The notes beneath the pieces were generated by a model. That model was not told the origin of the DNA. It saw nothing but the letters and a program-made list of their open reading frames with translations, and ran no database searches. This document shows positions 34,379 to 44,117 of a stretch of DNA of 64,000 bases, one piece after another. Location of the stretch: assembly GCA_021297895.1 (NCBI GenBank), contig JAJTHN010000005.1, positions 20,755-84,754 of the forward strand, in the 5' to 3' direction. Every line of letters begins with the position of its first letter. The stretch's first letter is position 1. A program made the translations under genes and the position numbers. Source of the DNA: Phycisphaeraceae bacterium. GTDB taxonomy: Bacteria; Planctomycetota; Phycisphaerae; Phycisphaerales; UBA1924.

Positions 34379-35074
34379 ATGCCCGCGTTGGACCGTCCAT
34401 CTCGCGACCCGTTCACCCGCACTCGTCTGGTCATCTACTCCGCAGCCGCGGCGGTCGCGCTGATCGGCACGCTGTGGCCGTCGAGCAGCCCGCTCGCGCC
34501 GTCGGCCGCGCATGCTTCGTTGCTGGCGTCGAGCAAGACGATCGAGAACCTTCAGGCCGCGTACACCAGCGCGATGCGCATGGGCGAGGCCGCCCGGCAA
34601 TTCGCCGCGCGCGCCGAGGAGGACGGTTACCCGAAACTCGCCAGTCTTCTGCGGGCCACAGCACGCTCGCGAGAGATTCACTCGGGCCTGTTTGCCGCGG
34701 CGATCAAGGCCGCCGGCGCCGTCCCCACCCTCGCGGCCGAACCCAAGGCGCCCAAGAGCGGCACCACCGCTGAGAATGTCGCGACGCTTCTGGCCCAGGC
34801 GAAAGACGAGCGCGACAACACGCTGCCGAAGTTCACCTCCCAGGCCCGCACCGATCGCAACACACAGGCGGCCGATGCGCTGCGGCACGCACGCCAAGGT
34901 CTCATCGAACACGCGCGTCTCCTTGGCGAGGCGAGCGAGAACCTCGATGCGATGAAGGCCCCCAAGTCGGCGTACTTCGTCCATACCCCCTGCGGCTTCC
35001 TGGTCGAAAAACTCGACATCCAGCGGTGCCCGGTGTGCTTTGGCAAGCGCGAGGATTTTCAGAGCGTCGACTGA
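34379..35074 (+). CDS. Exported rubrerythrin-like diiron protein
   Basis: ATG at 34379 follows GGGAGA. The 231-residue protein has an N-terminal membrane or signal segment (LVIYSAAAAVALIGTLW). A helical ferritin-like domain follows, with spaced Glu/His residues (EDGYPKLASLLRATARSREIHSG). The C-terminal rubredoxin-like knuckle reads HTPCGFLVEKLDIQRCPVCF. Rubrerythrins reduce peroxide with a diiron site and a four-Cys iron site. Here only three Cys are visible (one, then CPVC); the first of the usual first pair is a His, so the rubredoxin iron may be absent or altered. Confidence 0.82.
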   Translation: MPALDRPSRDPFTRTRLVIYSAAAAVALIGTLWPSSSPLAPSAAHASLLASSKTIENLQAAYTSAMRMGEAARQFAARAEEDGYPKLASLLRATARSREIHSGLFAAAIKAAGAVPTLAAEPKAPKSGTTAENVATLLAQAKDERDNTLPKFTSQARTDRNTQAADALRHARQGLIEHARLLGEASENLDAMKAPKSAYFVHTPCGFLVEKLDIQRCPVCFGKREDFQSVD

Positions 35075-35484
35075 AGTATCGGACTTGAGCAACTACCCTG
35101 ATCGGGTTAATTCTTAGTGTTGAGAACGGGTCTTTGGGCCATTGGCTGGGGAATTGTTGCCCGGACTGTTGCGACTCGGTTAAGATGTTTGTGGAAACAC
35201 AGAGAATCCCCGGGTTCGGTGTTTGTGGGAATATGCAGCATCTCGTGCTCGATTTGGCTTTGAGAAAGCGCACGCGGGGAGGTTCTGAAGGATGCTCCTG
35301 TGTTGGTCGATATAGGGGGAATCAGTCGCAGTGATACGGACTAGTCAGAGCGTCGCGAGTATGGGTTGAGGGAAGAAGCCATCCACAATTTTGGAGTCGT
35401 TTAGCCAAAACCCTCAACTCTGCTACGCTTCATGTGCCTCAGACGTTTCAAGGCCCCTCCAGCAAGTGACCTCGGAGAATCGAG
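35075..35484. other. Long low-GC gap before the FixJ-type regulator
   Basis: This region of over 400 bases is clearly less GC-rich than its flanks and has no credible gene. It contains a plausible promoter, a segment TTTGGGCCATTGGC that resembles the inverted repeat flanking the four-helix pseudogene, and possibly a long leader for the regulator. I cannot assign a known RNA family. Confidence 0.45.
35157..35186 (+). promoter_or_regulatory. Possible sigma70-type promoter
   Basis: TTGCCC at 35157-35162 and TAAGAT at 35181-35186 are separated by 18 bases. It would leave a leader of nearly 300 bases before the regulator gene. Only the sequence pattern supports it. Confidence 0.3.
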
Positions 35485-36186
35485 ATGAATCAGGCGTCAG
35501 GTCAGTTTGAGCCGTGCGTGTACGTGGTTGACGACGATCCCGCGATCCGGCGGAGCCTGAAGTTTCTTCTAGAATCTGTGAACCTGAAGGTCTGCACTTA
35601 TGAGACTGCCGAGCAGTTCCTCAGGGAGTTTCCGGTCAACGCGGTGGGGTGCGTCGTCGCGGATGTCCGCATGCCGGGCATCGGCGGCCTCGAGCTTCAG
35701 CAGCGACTGGTCGCCAACAACTTCACGATTCCCGTTGTGGTGGTGACCGGTCACGCCGATGTGCCGATGGCGGTTCGGGCGTTCAAGGCCGGTGTACGGG
35801 AGTTCGTCGAGAAGCCGTTCAATGATCAGGCGATTCTCGAGACTATTCGCTCGGCGGTTGAGCACGACGTCAAGCAGCAGGCGCTGCGCCAGCGTCAGCG
35901 ATATGTTGCCATCCGCGTGTCGCGCCTTACGCCGCGAGAGAAGGAAGTCTGCCACTTGGTTGTCACGGGCAACGCGAACAAGCAGATCGCGGCGAAGCTG
36001 GGTCTGAGCGAGAAGACGGTCGAAATCCACCGCGCCAACGTGATGCGGAAGATGGATGCGCCGAGCCTCGCCGAACTGGTCCGCATGGCCGTGGTATATG
36101 AAGAAGCGCTGGGTCCGATTCAGCCCTCTCCTGCCGGCGGCGGCGAGAGCACGTCCAACGCACCCATGCAGTCGGCGCAGGCCTGA
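35485..36186 (+). CDS. FixJ/NarL-family response regulator with LuxR-type DNA-binding domain
   Basis: The 233-residue protein has an N-terminal receiver (VYVVDDDPAIRRSLKFLLES; phosphoacceptor Asp60 in VADVRMPG; VVVTGHADV; VEKPF) and a C-terminal LuxR HTH (LTPREKEVCHLVVTGNANKQIAAKLGLSE-type block) that binds DNA after phosphorylation. The GHADV motif is typical of the FixJ branch. A Ser/Pro/Gly tail follows. No kinase is adjacent; the minus-strand histidine kinase near 31-33 kb is the nearest candidate, but any pairing is a guess. Confidence 0.93.
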   Translation: MNQASGQFEPCVYVVDDDPAIRRSLKFLLESVNLKVCTYETAEQFLREFPVNAVGCVVADVRMPGIGGLELQQRLVANNFTIPVVVVTGHADVPMAVRAFKAGVREFVEKPFNDQAILETIRSAVEHDVKQQALRQRQRYVAIRVSRLTPREKEVCHLVVTGNANKQIAAKLGLSEKTVEIHRANVMRKMDAPSLAELVRMAVVYEEALGPIQPSPAGGGESTSNAPMQSAQA

Positions 36187-36264
36187 GTCTTTGCCGCCTC
36201 GCGCGGGCGAGCCATCGCGAGAGATCGCTGGCATGGCACCGCGGCCGGTTTACACTTTGGCTTC

Positions 36265-37989
36265 ATGAAGTTCACGACGACGATTTGTGCCGGATTCCGG
36301 CGGCCCATGCTCGCTCGGATTGCGGTTGTGTTGTTGATGCTCGTCCCGTGCGTGCGGGCGATCGCTCAGCCCGGGCTCGCGCCGCGCGAGACGGTGACGT
36401 TCGCGGTCACGCAGACAACGACCGTCGGCCAGTCGGTCTATGTCGTCGGTGATCTTCCCGAACTCGGCGGCAACGACACATCGCGCGCGATCAAGCTCTC
36501 GCCCGGTGCCTATCCGCTCTGGCGCGCGACCGTCTCGCTCCCGGCGGGGCGGACGTACACGTATCGCTTCCTCGTCCGCAGCGACGGCCCGACGCAGCAG
36601 AACGGGGCCGCGACAACGGTGCAGGGTCCGCTGGTCGCGAGCACCGCGCAGCAGCCGCGGCCGACGCGAAGCAAAGCGGTGTGGATCACCTCGGCGTATG
36701 CGCAGCCTGTGCTCTGGTGGCGGGCGATCTCTCCCGCCGCGGGCTCGGACTTCACACCCGTGACGATGACCCGAACCACCGTGACCGGCCCGGCACGTTC
36801 GGGCGATCGCTCGGGCGAGGGCACGTTCATCGCCTGGGGGATGCACGCAGCCGGCGAGGCGTTCGAGTTTTACGTGACCGATGTGGCTCAGCCCGGCTCG
36901 CGTACGCCGACGACCGGCACGTATGCGACGAATCTTGATGGGGTGTTTGTGCAGGATGGGCAGATGTTCACGTATGTGCCGGCGTGGAGCGTCGGCGGGG
37001 CACGGCGTGCGTACTCGCCATCGAGCGTCCCGACGGTGTTCTCGCCGCAGTTGAACGAGACGCGCGGCTACCGCGTTTTTCTGCCGCGGGGCTACGACCA
37101 GCACACCACGCGCCGCTATCCGGTGCTGTACATGCACGATGGGCAGAACGTCTTTGAGAGCGGCGCGTTCGGCTCGTGGAACGCGGCGGGAACGATCGCA
37201 TCGCTGCAGGCGTCCGGACGCATGAGCGAGGTGCTCGTCGTCGCCATCGACAACGGTCCGAACCGACTGCGCGATTATCTTCCATCGACCGACTCGCTCG
37301 GCGGCACCGGCCGCGGCGAGGCGTACCTGTCCTTCATCCGCGACACGCTCAAGCCGATCATCGATGCGCAGTACCGCACCAAGCCCGATGCCTTCTGGAC
37401 CGGGCTCATGGGCAGCAGCATGGGAGGCGTGATCTCGCTCCAGGGCGTCTGGGACTTCACGTCCACCTTCACCCGCGGCGGCCTGCTCAGCGGCGCGTGG
37501 CAAACGTGCCCGAACTACCTCACACGCGTCCGGACCACGCCGGTGCGGGCCGTGCGCATGTGGCTGGATAGCGGCGACAGCGGCACCAGCGCCGACAACT
37601 TCTGGCTCACGCTCGGCCTGCGCGATCACTTCGTCGAGGGCTCTGCGTCGAAGTACGCGCTCAGCGGCGAGCTCCAGCACATGGTGGGCTTCGGCCAGCA
37701 GCACAACGAGGCGGCATGGGCAGCGCGCCTGCCCGATGCGCTCACGCACCTCTACCCCGCGCAGGAGGAACCGAGCGACTTGCTGCGGAGCGTCTTCGGG
37801 CCGCACTGGGATGTGACCGGCGACGGCGTGATGGGTATCGAGGATCTGTACGCCCAAAGTGTCCAGAACGTCCCCGGCGCCGGCGGCACGCGGAGCGACG
37901 CGGATCTCGGCGGCACGATCGACGCGGCCGACGCGGCGCTCATCGAGCGTGCGTTCCGCACGGGCGAGACGGCGGGCATGTCGCGATAG
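36265..37989 (+). CDS. Secreted starch-binding/esterase protein with C-terminal dockerin-like repeats
   Basis: The 574-residue protein has a signal peptide (RIAVVLLMLVPCVRAIAQ), then a CBM20-type starch-binding domain (TVGQSVYVVGDLPELGGND, then YTYRFLVRSDG). A linker leads to an alpha/beta hydrolase of the putative-esterase (EstD/FaeD) type: VFLPRGYDQHTTRRYPVLYMHDG, with the nucleophile elbow GSSMGG near 381-386 and a likely catalytic His in ELQHMVGFGQQHNE. The last 60 residues contain two Ca-binding dockerin-like repeats (DVTGDGVMGIEDLYA, DADLGGTIDAADAAL). It probably acts outside the cell on acylated polysaccharides. Confidence 0.87.
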   Translation: MKFTTTICAGFRRPMLARIAVVLLMLVPCVRAIAQPGLAPRETVTFAVTQTTTVGQSVYVVGDLPELGGNDTSRAIKLSPGAYPLWRATVSLPAGRTYTYRFLVRSDGPTQQNGAATTVQGPLVASTAQQPRPTRSKAVWITSAYAQPVLWWRAISPAAGSDFTPVTMTRTTVTGPARSGDRSGEGTFIAWGMHAAGEAFEFYVTDVAQPGSRTPTTGTYATNLDGVFVQDGQMFTYVPAWSVGGARRAYSPSSVPTVFSPQLNETRGYRVFLPRGYDQHTTRRYPVLYMHDGQNVFESGAFGSWNAAGTIASLQASGRMSEVLVVAIDNGPNRLRDYLPSTDSLGGTGRGEAYLSFIRDTLKPIIDAQYRTKPDAFWTGLMGSSMGGVISLQGVWDFTSTFTRGGLLSGAWQTCPNYLTRVRTTPVRAVRMWLDSGDSGTSADNFWLTLGLRDHFVEGSASKYALSGELQHMVGFGQQHNEAAWAARLPDALTHLYPAQEEPSDLLRSVFGPHWDVTGDGVMGIEDLYAQSVQNVPGAGGTRSDADLGGTIDAADAALIERAFRTGETAGMSR

Positions 37990-37995
37990 CGGACC

Positions 37996-39174
37996 TCAGG
38001 CTCCGCCCGAGCGCGATCGCGCGAGCAAATCCAAAGCCGCGTTCACTCGGGCGTGCAGGTCGGCCTCGGATCGCTCGACAAAGTTGATGTGCCCGAGTTT
38101 CCGTCCCGGCCGCGGGGCCTTGTCGTACAGATGCAGGCGCGCGCCTGCGAGCGACGCGAGCGCCTCCGTCGGCGGACTCTGTCCCACGATATTGATCATC
38201 GCGCACGCGCCGAGCGCCTCGGTCGAGCCCAGCGGCCAGCCCATAATCGCGCGAAGATGATTCTCGAACTGGCTCGTCACGCAGCCGTCGATCGTCCAGT
38301 GCCCTGAGTTGTGAACACGCGGCGCGGTCTCGTTGGCGAGCAACCGCCCGTTGTGGTCGAAGAGCTCGAGCGCCATCACGCCGACATAGTCCAGATGCTC
38401 CATGATCGCGCGGGCGTAGCCGTGCGCGGTGGACTCCATCTCGGGGCTGAGCGGGCTCAACGGAGCGAAACTCGTGTGCAGAATCCCCGACTGGTGCGTG
38501 TTGAGCGTCAGGGGATAGAAGGCGACCTGGCCCTTGGTGCTTCGGACCGCGATGACGGACAGCTCGCGCGTAAATGGCACGAACGCCTCGAGGATCAGCC
38601 CCGCGCTGCGAGCGCCTCCAGCATCCTGAGCGAGCCCCGCGGTGAGCGAAGCGAACGCCGGCTGGAGGTCCTCGGGTTTGCGCAGCACCTGCTGCCCCTT
38701 GCCGTCGTATCCGCCGCGGCGGGTCTTGAGCACGCCGGGCAGACCCACGCTCGCGATCCCGGCACGGAGGTCGTCCAGCGAGTCGATGGGCAGGAAAGCG
38801 GGGGTGGGGATGTTCAGCGTGCGAAAGAGCGACTTCTCCGCGAGACGATCCTGCGAAACGTCGAGCGCCAGCGGGCCGGGGCGTACGGGCACGGCACGTT
38901 CGATGTGCCGCGCCAGTGCCGCGGGCACGTTCTCGAACTCGTAGGTGCAGACAGTCAGGCCCCGCGCGAAGCGATCCGCGGCGGCCAAGTCATCGAATGG
39001 CGCCAGCACGCACGCGCCCGCGGCGCACGCCGGCGCATCGGGCGCGGGGTCGAAGAAGCGGAATCGCAGGCCCAGAGGCAGGCCCGCGAGCGCGAGCATG
39101 CGCCCGAGTTGCCCGTTGCCCAGCACGCCGACGGTCGCGGCGTCTTTCGCTGCGTGCGAGGGCGGCGTGCTCAT
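37996..39174 (-). CDS. purK: 5-(carboxyamino)imidazole ribonucleotide synthase
   Basis: PurK uses ATP and bicarbonate to carboxylate AIR in purine synthesis. The 392-residue ATP-grasp protein shows [20 protein letters not shown] at the N-terminus, [18 protein letters not shown] as the ATP-binding loop, and [29 protein letters not shown] near the C-terminus. Its start overlaps the stop of purE by four bases, so PurE and PurK are co-translated. It converges with the dockerin-esterase gene, leaving a six-base gap. Confidence 0.96.
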   Translation of the reverse strand: MSTPPSHAAKDAATVGVLGNGQLGRMLALAGLPLGLRFRFFDPAPDAPACAAGACVLAPFDDLAAADRFARGLTVCTYEFENVPAALARHIERAVPVRPGPLALDVSQDRLAEKSLFRTLNIPTPAFLPIDSLDDLRAGIASVGLPGVLKTRRGGYDGKGQQVLRKPEDLQPAFASLTAGLAQDAGGARSAGLILEAFVPFTRELSVIAVRSTKGQVAFYPLTLNTHQSGILHTSFAPLSPLSPEMESTAHGYARAIMEHLDYVGVMALELFDHNGRLLANETAPRVHNSGHWTIDGCVTSQFENHLRAIMGWPLGSTEALGACAMINIVGQSPPTEALASLAGARLHLYDKAPRPGRKLGHINFVERSEADLHARVNAALDLLARSRSGGA

Positions 39175-39833
39175 CGGCGCGGTCTCCGTGCGGCGGACCG
39201 TCGACTTGTGGAGGGGCGCTCAGAGCCGCGGCCGGCGGTCGCCCCGTCGTGCTCGGGCGGCGGCGTGCGCGGGTCCGGATGATCGAGCACGCGGGCGGTT
39301 TGCTCGGTGCGGAAAGCCTCGAGCCGTGCGCGGATCGCCGGCTCGGTCAGGGCCAGAATGCTCGCCGCCAGCAGGCCCGCGTTGATCGCGCCCGCGCGGC
39401 CGATGGCCAGCGTCGCCACGGGCACGCCGGCGGGCATCTGCACGATCGACAGCAGCGAATCGACACCCGCGAGCGCCTTGCTCTGAGCGGGCACGCCAAG
39501 AACGGGCAGGCTCGTCATGCTCGCGCACATGCCCGGGAGGTGCGCCGCGCCGCCGGCACCGGCGATGATCACGCGCAGGCCCCGCGCCTGTGCCTGCATG
39601 GCGTACTCGGCCAGCAGCGCGGGCGTGCGATGCGCGGACACCACGCGCGCTTCGAACGGAACGGTGAGTCGCTCGAGCGTCTCGGCCGCGTGACGCATGG
39701 TCTCCCAGTCCGAGTGAGAGCCCATGATGATCCCGACGACCGGCGGGAGCGCGGGCGTGCGCCCGGCCGGGCCGGATCGGGCGGTGGGAGTGGCTCGGAC
39801 GGTTCGGGGGCGGCGATTGCGGCGCGGGGGCAT
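39171..39833 (-). CDS. purE: N5-carboxyaminoimidazole ribonucleotide mutase
   Basis: PurE moves the carboxylate of N5-CAIR to give CAIR, directly after PurK. The core has [52 protein letters not shown] and [22 protein letters not shown], all family hallmarks. At 220 residues it is longer than the usual 160-170 because of an Arg/Pro-rich N-terminal extension of about 30 and a disordered C-terminal tail of about 45. The first gene of the two-gene operon. Confidence 0.95.
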   Translation of the reverse strand: MPPRRNRRPRTVRATPTARSGPAGRTPALPPVVGIIMGSHSDWETMRHAAETLERLTVPFEARVVSAHRTPALLAEYAMQAQARGLRVIIAGAGGAAHLPGMCASMTSLPVLGVPAQSKALAGVDSLLSIVQMPAGVPVATLAIGRAGAINAGLLAASILALTEPAIRARLEAFRTEQTARVLDHPDPRTPPPEHDGATAGRGSERPSTSRRSAARRPRR

Positions 39834-39842
39834 GCGCGGAGT

Positions 39843-40949
39843 CTATCGGCCGGCGGCGGGGCCGGCGCGATCGCTCTCGGCGGCGGGCGGCACCGGCGGC
39901 ATCGGGTGTGTGCTGGTGAACCGCCGCACCGGCACGCTCCCCTGCAGTTCCGCGACGATCGTCCGCACCATCGAATCGATCGCGCCCGCGTACGCCGCCT
40001 CGGGCGTGCCCTCCGGCCCGAGCGTGCGCACGAACCCCAGCGGCACAAGACGCACCTCGTGCCCCAGCGAGCGGCACATCTCCGCCAGGGCCGCGGCCCA
40101 GGGGTGATCGGCCGCGGCGAAGATCGCCGGCACGCGTCGCTCGGCCAGCCGACCCGCGAGCGTCGCGAGTTCCGGGCGAACGACGGGACGATCACGCACG
40201 GGCAGCGCGACAAACTCGATCATCGCGCCGCGCGTGAGATACTCCAGGCTCGGCTCATCGCTGACGATCAGCGCCGGATCGCTGGGAATCGTGCCGAGAA
40301 CTTTCTTCGCGTAGCTGCCGAGCGTGCTCACGCGGTCGCGATATCGCTCCAGCCCGGCGTCGTACGGGGCCTTGGCCTCGGGCGTGCCGCCGTCGATGCT
40401 GATCAGCGCGGCGTGAATGGCCGGGAGCAGTTCCGCCCAAAGCAACGGATCGAGGTGAACGCCGGGCGCGGGGTTGCTGCTAGCGGTGATCAGCCGTGTC
40501 GCGTCCGGTGGCGCGATGCGCGCGATTCGGGCCGGGGCGTCGGCGGGAACGGGCACGGATCGCGGGTCGAGCGATTCATCCAGCGCGATGATCAGGTCCG
40601 CCGCGAGCAGAACTTCGGCCGAGGGAGGATCGCCCAGCAGTTCAACGCGGAGCGACGGCAGGCGTGTAAATGCGATGTGGCGGACGGCATCGAGCAGGAC
40701 GGGCGAGGTGACGACGATCGTGCGAGCGGATGCGGCGGGGGTGGGGGGCCAACGCGGAATCTCGCCGGTGTCGGGAGCCGCCGCCGCGGCGGAGGGGGGC
40801 GCGTCTTTGCCCTGCGGCGAGCGCTCGCAGCCGGTCTGCGCAAGCGGAATCAGTGCAAGAAGGACGAGTGCCGGGAGCGTTGGGAGGGCTGTCCGGGCGT
40901 TGGCCGCGTGGGCGGTGGTCGTGGCGGAACTGGTGGCTTTCGTGAGCAT
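39843..40949 (-). CDS. ZnuA-like metal ABC transporter substrate-binding lipoprotein
   Basis: ATG at 40949 gives a 368-residue lipoprotein. The signal peptide ends in a lipobox (LIPLAQTGC), so the protein is anchored to a membrane by its Cys. The two-domain fold resembles cluster A-I zinc/manganese binders: TIVVTSPVLLDAVRHIAF, then GVHLDPLLWAELLPAIHAAL, FAAADHPWAAALAEM, and a Gly-rich tail. The usual metal His cluster is only partly recognisable. No membrane or ATPase subunit lies next to it, so it may work with a distant transporter. It ends ten bases before purE in the same direction. Confidence 0.78.
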   Translation of the reverse strand: MLTKATSSATTTAHAANARTALPTLPALVLLALIPLAQTGCERSPQGKDAPPSAAAAAPDTGEIPRWPPTPAASARTIVVTSPVLLDAVRHIAFTRLPSLRVELLGDPPSAEVLLAADLIIALDESLDPRSVPVPADAPARIARIAPPDATRLITASSNPAPGVHLDPLLWAELLPAIHAALISIDGGTPEAKAPYDAGLERYRDRVSTLGSYAKKVLGTIPSDPALIVSDEPSLEYLTRGAMIEFVALPVRDRPVVRPELATLAGRLAERRVPAIFAAADHPWAAALAEMCRSLGHEVRLVPLGFVRTLGPEGTPEAAYAGAIDSMVRTIVAELQGSVPVRRFTSTHPMPPVPPAAESDRAGPAAGR

Positions 40950-41013
40950 CGCTGGCTCCCGTGGCGGTCGATGTCGCAAAGAGTAGATCGGTGCTCCTCG
41001 GCTAGGATCGTTC

Positions 41014-42456
41014 GTGAGCCCCGAGGGGACCGATCCAGTTCGCGGCGTGAACGCCAGCGCGGGCGGCGATGCCGAGCGTGGCGATGGTGTGCGCGCGCCC
41101 GAGAGCCGCGAGGCTCGCCTGGCCCGGCTGCTCAAGCGTGCGCGAGAACTGCCCGAGGTTCCCGGTGTGTACCTGATGAAGGACTCCGACGGCGAAGTGA
41201 TCTATGTCGGCAAGGCCCTGCGTCTGCCCGATCGGGTGTCGTCGTACTTCGTGCCGTCGGCGGATCTTGGGGTCAAGAAGCAGCCGATGCTCGATGTTGT
41301 CGCGGACTTTGACATCATCGAGTGCGAGACGGAGTGGGAGGCGCTGCTGACCGAGAACCGGCTGGTCAAGGACCTCAAGCCGCCGCCGCGGTACAACGTG
41401 CGGCTCAAGGATGACAAGACGTTCCCGTATCTTGTCGTGACGCAGCGGGAGGATTATCCGCGCGTATACGTCACGCGAGATCCGCGCGGCGTCAGCGCCG
41501 GGCCGTACGCCCTGAACGCGAGGATCTTCGGCCCCTTCGCCAACGCGGGCGCGCTGCGCGAGGCTGTCACGCTGCTCCAGCGGGCCTTCAAGTTCCGCAC
41601 GTGCTCGCTGGACATCGTTCACGGCGACGAGCGCAACCGGCTCTTTCGCCCGTGTCTTCTGCACGCGATCAATCAGTGCACCGCGCCCTGCGCCGAGCGC
41701 ATCGGCACCGAGGCGTATCGGCAGGATGTCGATCGATTCGTGCGGTTCATCTCGGGCAAGCGCAGCGCGATGCTCCGCGAGCTGCGGGGTGAGATGGAGC
41801 GAGCCAGCGCGGCGCTCGAGTTCGAGCGTGCCGCGGCGCTGCGGGACCAGATCCGCTCGCTGGAGAAGCTGAACGATCGCGCGAGCATCGACGACGGCTA
41901 TCAGCCCGAGGCGGAGGTTGCGTACGCGCACCCGCGCGAGAGTTGCGAGGCCTTGGCCAAGGTTCTGGGGCTGGATCGGCCCGCGCGGTTCGTCGAGGCG
42001 ATCGACATCGCCCACCTGCAAGGGAACGAGACCGTCGGCAGCAAGGTCTGCTTCATGGACGGGCGGCCGTTCAAGGATGAGTACCGACGGTTCAAGGTCC
42101 GGACCGTGGCCAACGACGACTACTCGGCGATCCGCGAGGTCGTCAGCCGACGCTACCGCGACGCGGCGATGGGGCACGAACTGTTCCCCGATGTCGTGAT
42201 GATCGACGGAGGCCAGGGGCAGCTCAACGCCGCGATGGAGGTCTTCGCCGATACGCCGTTCAAGCCGGCCACGCTGGTGAGCCTGGCCAAGAAGGAGGAA
42301 CTCGTGCACGTGCTGGGCGTGAGCGAGCCGCTGCGGCTGCCGCGGAACAACAAGGGCCTCAAGCTCCTTCAGGCCGCGCGGGATGAGGCGCATCGGTTTG
42401 CACAGGCCTATCACCACACGCTTCGACGCAAGCGCACGCTCGGGGATGAGGTTTAA
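41014..42456 (+). CDS. uvrC: Excinuclease ABC subunit C, short form
   Basis: UvrC makes both incisions in nucleotide excision repair. The GIY-YIG nuclease is present (VPGVYLMKDSDGEVIYVGKA), as is the UVR motif (AALEFERAAALRDQI) and the RNase H-like end with aspartates in EAIDIAHLQG and VMIDGGQGQL and the His in RDEAHRFA. At 480 residues it is well below the usual 600. About 120 residues between the UVR motif and the RNase H-like part are missing, and the chain stops right after RRKRTLGDEV with no helix-hairpin-helix domain. The start has an extension of about 40 residues. Confidence 0.9.
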   Translation: MSPEGTDPVRGVNASAGGDAERGDGVRAPESREARLARLLKRARELPEVPGVYLMKDSDGEVIYVGKALRLPDRVSSYFVPSADLGVKKQPMLDVVADFDIIECETEWEALLTENRLVKDLKPPPRYNVRLKDDKTFPYLVVTQREDYPRVYVTRDPRGVSAGPYALNARIFGPFANAGALREAVTLLQRAFKFRTCSLDIVHGDERNRLFRPCLLHAINQCTAPCAERIGTEAYRQDVDRFVRFISGKRSAMLRELRGEMERASAALEFERAAALRDQIRSLEKLNDRASIDDGYQPEAEVAYAHPRESCEALAKVLGLDRPARFVEAIDIAHLQGNETVGSKVCFMDGRPFKDEYRRFKVRTVANDDYSAIREVVSRRYRDAAMGHELFPDVVMIDGGQGQLNAAMEVFADTPFKPATLVSLAKKEELVHVLGVSEPLRLPRNNKGLKLLQAARDEAHRFAQAYHHTLRRKRTLGDEV

Positions 42457-42747
42457 TCAGCAAGGGAAGTTGCGAAGATCGGCGGCGATCGAGCGGCGCC
42501 GCCCGGGCCGAGGGTGATCATCGACAATCAGAGCGCAAACACCGTGTGAGCGTCGCGCAAACGTGCGTGCGGACTCGCTCGGTGGCGGAACGTTCCGCCT
42601 CATGGGCGGTGTCTTTCGGCAGGGCGTGTCGGAAGTCGATCGGAATCTTCGTCTTCATGGCGGAGCCCGGTCAACGAATATGCCCAGTGCTCGCGAGATG
42701 CTCGCGAAGTGTTCGAGAGTGGTCGGATTTACTTCGGCGATCTGTGT

Positions 42748-44079
42748 ATGTCTGGACGCGCGATAACCGTCGGCGGTCGGGTCGTTCTCTCGGCAGTCCT
42801 CGTGAGCCTCGCGGGCGGTGTGTGTTCGGCGCAGTCGTACTCCGCGGCGATCATCAACCCCGCTGGCTCCCTCGAGACGTTCATCCGCGGCGGCGGGCAA
42901 AGCGCCGGCGCGGTGGGGAGCTACTCGCTGCCGATCGAGTCACCGATTCCCGACTCGCGGATCGTGCGAGCCTTCGTGTTCGACGGCTCGAACGTCGTCG
43001 ATCTGCACCCGACCGGATTCTCCGCGTCGTACGCCAATCGCTCGCGGAACGGCCAGCAGGTGGGCTTCGGCTTCACCAGCGATCCCAACATCGCGCTGCT
43101 CTGGACGGGCACCGCCGAGAGCGTTGTGCAGTTGAACAACAGCGAGACGCTCTCGGCCGTCGCCAGCGATACGGATGGCCAGACCCAGGTCGGCGCGGCA
43201 CGGACGATTCTGGGCGGACCGCTGGACAACGCCTACGCATGGCAGGGCACGCCCGAGAGCGGACGCTCGATTCACCCCCCGACGCTGTTCGGCAGCGCGG
43301 CGTTCGCGATCCGCGACGGCGCGATCGTCGAAACGGGCGAGGACTTCGGCGAGATGCGCACCGGCGTGTACTGGCCCTCGCTCAACGATCAGGGCCAGAT
43401 CGTGCGCCCCGACGGCTTTGACGAGACGTTCCTGTACGATCTCGTGCTCGGCTACGGCTTCGGCGAGGGCTACGGCAGCGCCACCGGCGGGCCGCGTCAC
43501 GCGATGTTGTTCAATCTCTCGAACTTCTCCGACACGATCTCGCTGCACCCGGCCGATCCGAGCGTGATCAACACCTACGCCCGCTCGGCACGGGCCTTCG
43601 GCACGACGCTGAACGATGTCGTGTTCGTCGGCTCCGCCGCGGTCGAGGACATCCCGGGCACCGGCGAGACGGATGAGCACGCCGTGGCATGGGTCGGGCC
43701 GACGACCTTCGTCAATCTGCACCGGCTGCTGCCGACGGGCTTCAACTTCCGCTACTCCGTCGCGCAGGCCGTCGACGAGTCCGGCAAGATCTACGGCTTC
43801 GCCAGCGATCTGCAGGGCTTGTACGTCGGCGTGGTCTGGACGCCCCAGACCTCCACGGGCTGCTCGCCCGCCGACATCGCCAACACCGACGGTGATCCCG
43901 GCAGCGACGGCGCGGTCGACAACGGCGACTTCTCGGCGTTCTTCACCGCGTTCTTCCTGTCCGGCGATGACCCCGCCCGCCTGATCGCGGATGTGGCCAA
44001 CACCGACGGAGAGCCGGGAGCGGACGGCGTGATCGACAACGGCGACTTCACGCTGTTCTTCGCCGGTTGCGCGAACTGA
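42748..44079 (+). CDS. Secreted protein with C-terminal dockerin-like Ca-binding repeats
   Basis: An ATG at 42748 gives a 443-residue protein with a signal peptide (VVLSAVLVSLAGGVCSAQ). The large middle domain has repeating beta-rich units with VVDLHPTGF, VVQLNNSETLSAV and similar phrases, like seven-bladed or HAF-type extracellular repeats. The end carries two near-identical units, CSPADIANTDGDPGSDGAVDNGDFSAFF-type and DVANTDGEPGADGVIDNGDF, which is the dockerin-like form common in Phycisphaerae. The role is unknown; surface attachment is likely. Confidence 0.8.
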   Translation: MSGRAITVGGRVVLSAVLVSLAGGVCSAQSYSAAIINPAGSLETFIRGGGQSAGAVGSYSLPIESPIPDSRIVRAFVFDGSNVVDLHPTGFSASYANRSRNGQQVGFGFTSDPNIALLWTGTAESVVQLNNSETLSAVASDTDGQTQVGAARTILGGPLDNAYAWQGTPESGRSIHPPTLFGSAAFAIRDGAIVETGEDFGEMRTGVYWPSLNDQGQIVRPDGFDETFLYDLVLGYGFGEGYGSATGGPRHAMLFNLSNFSDTISLHPADPSVINTYARSARAFGTTLNDVVFVGSAAVEDIPGTGETDEHAVAWVGPTTFVNLHRLLPTGFNFRYSVAQAVDESGKIYGFASDLQGLYVGVVWTPQTSTGCSPADIANTDGDPGSDGAVDNGDFSAFFTAFFLSGDDPARLIADVANTDGEPGADGVIDNGDFTLFFAGCAN

Positions 44080-44117
44080 CCCCGGCCCGCGACGCGAGGG
44101 CGGATAAACTGCCCCCG

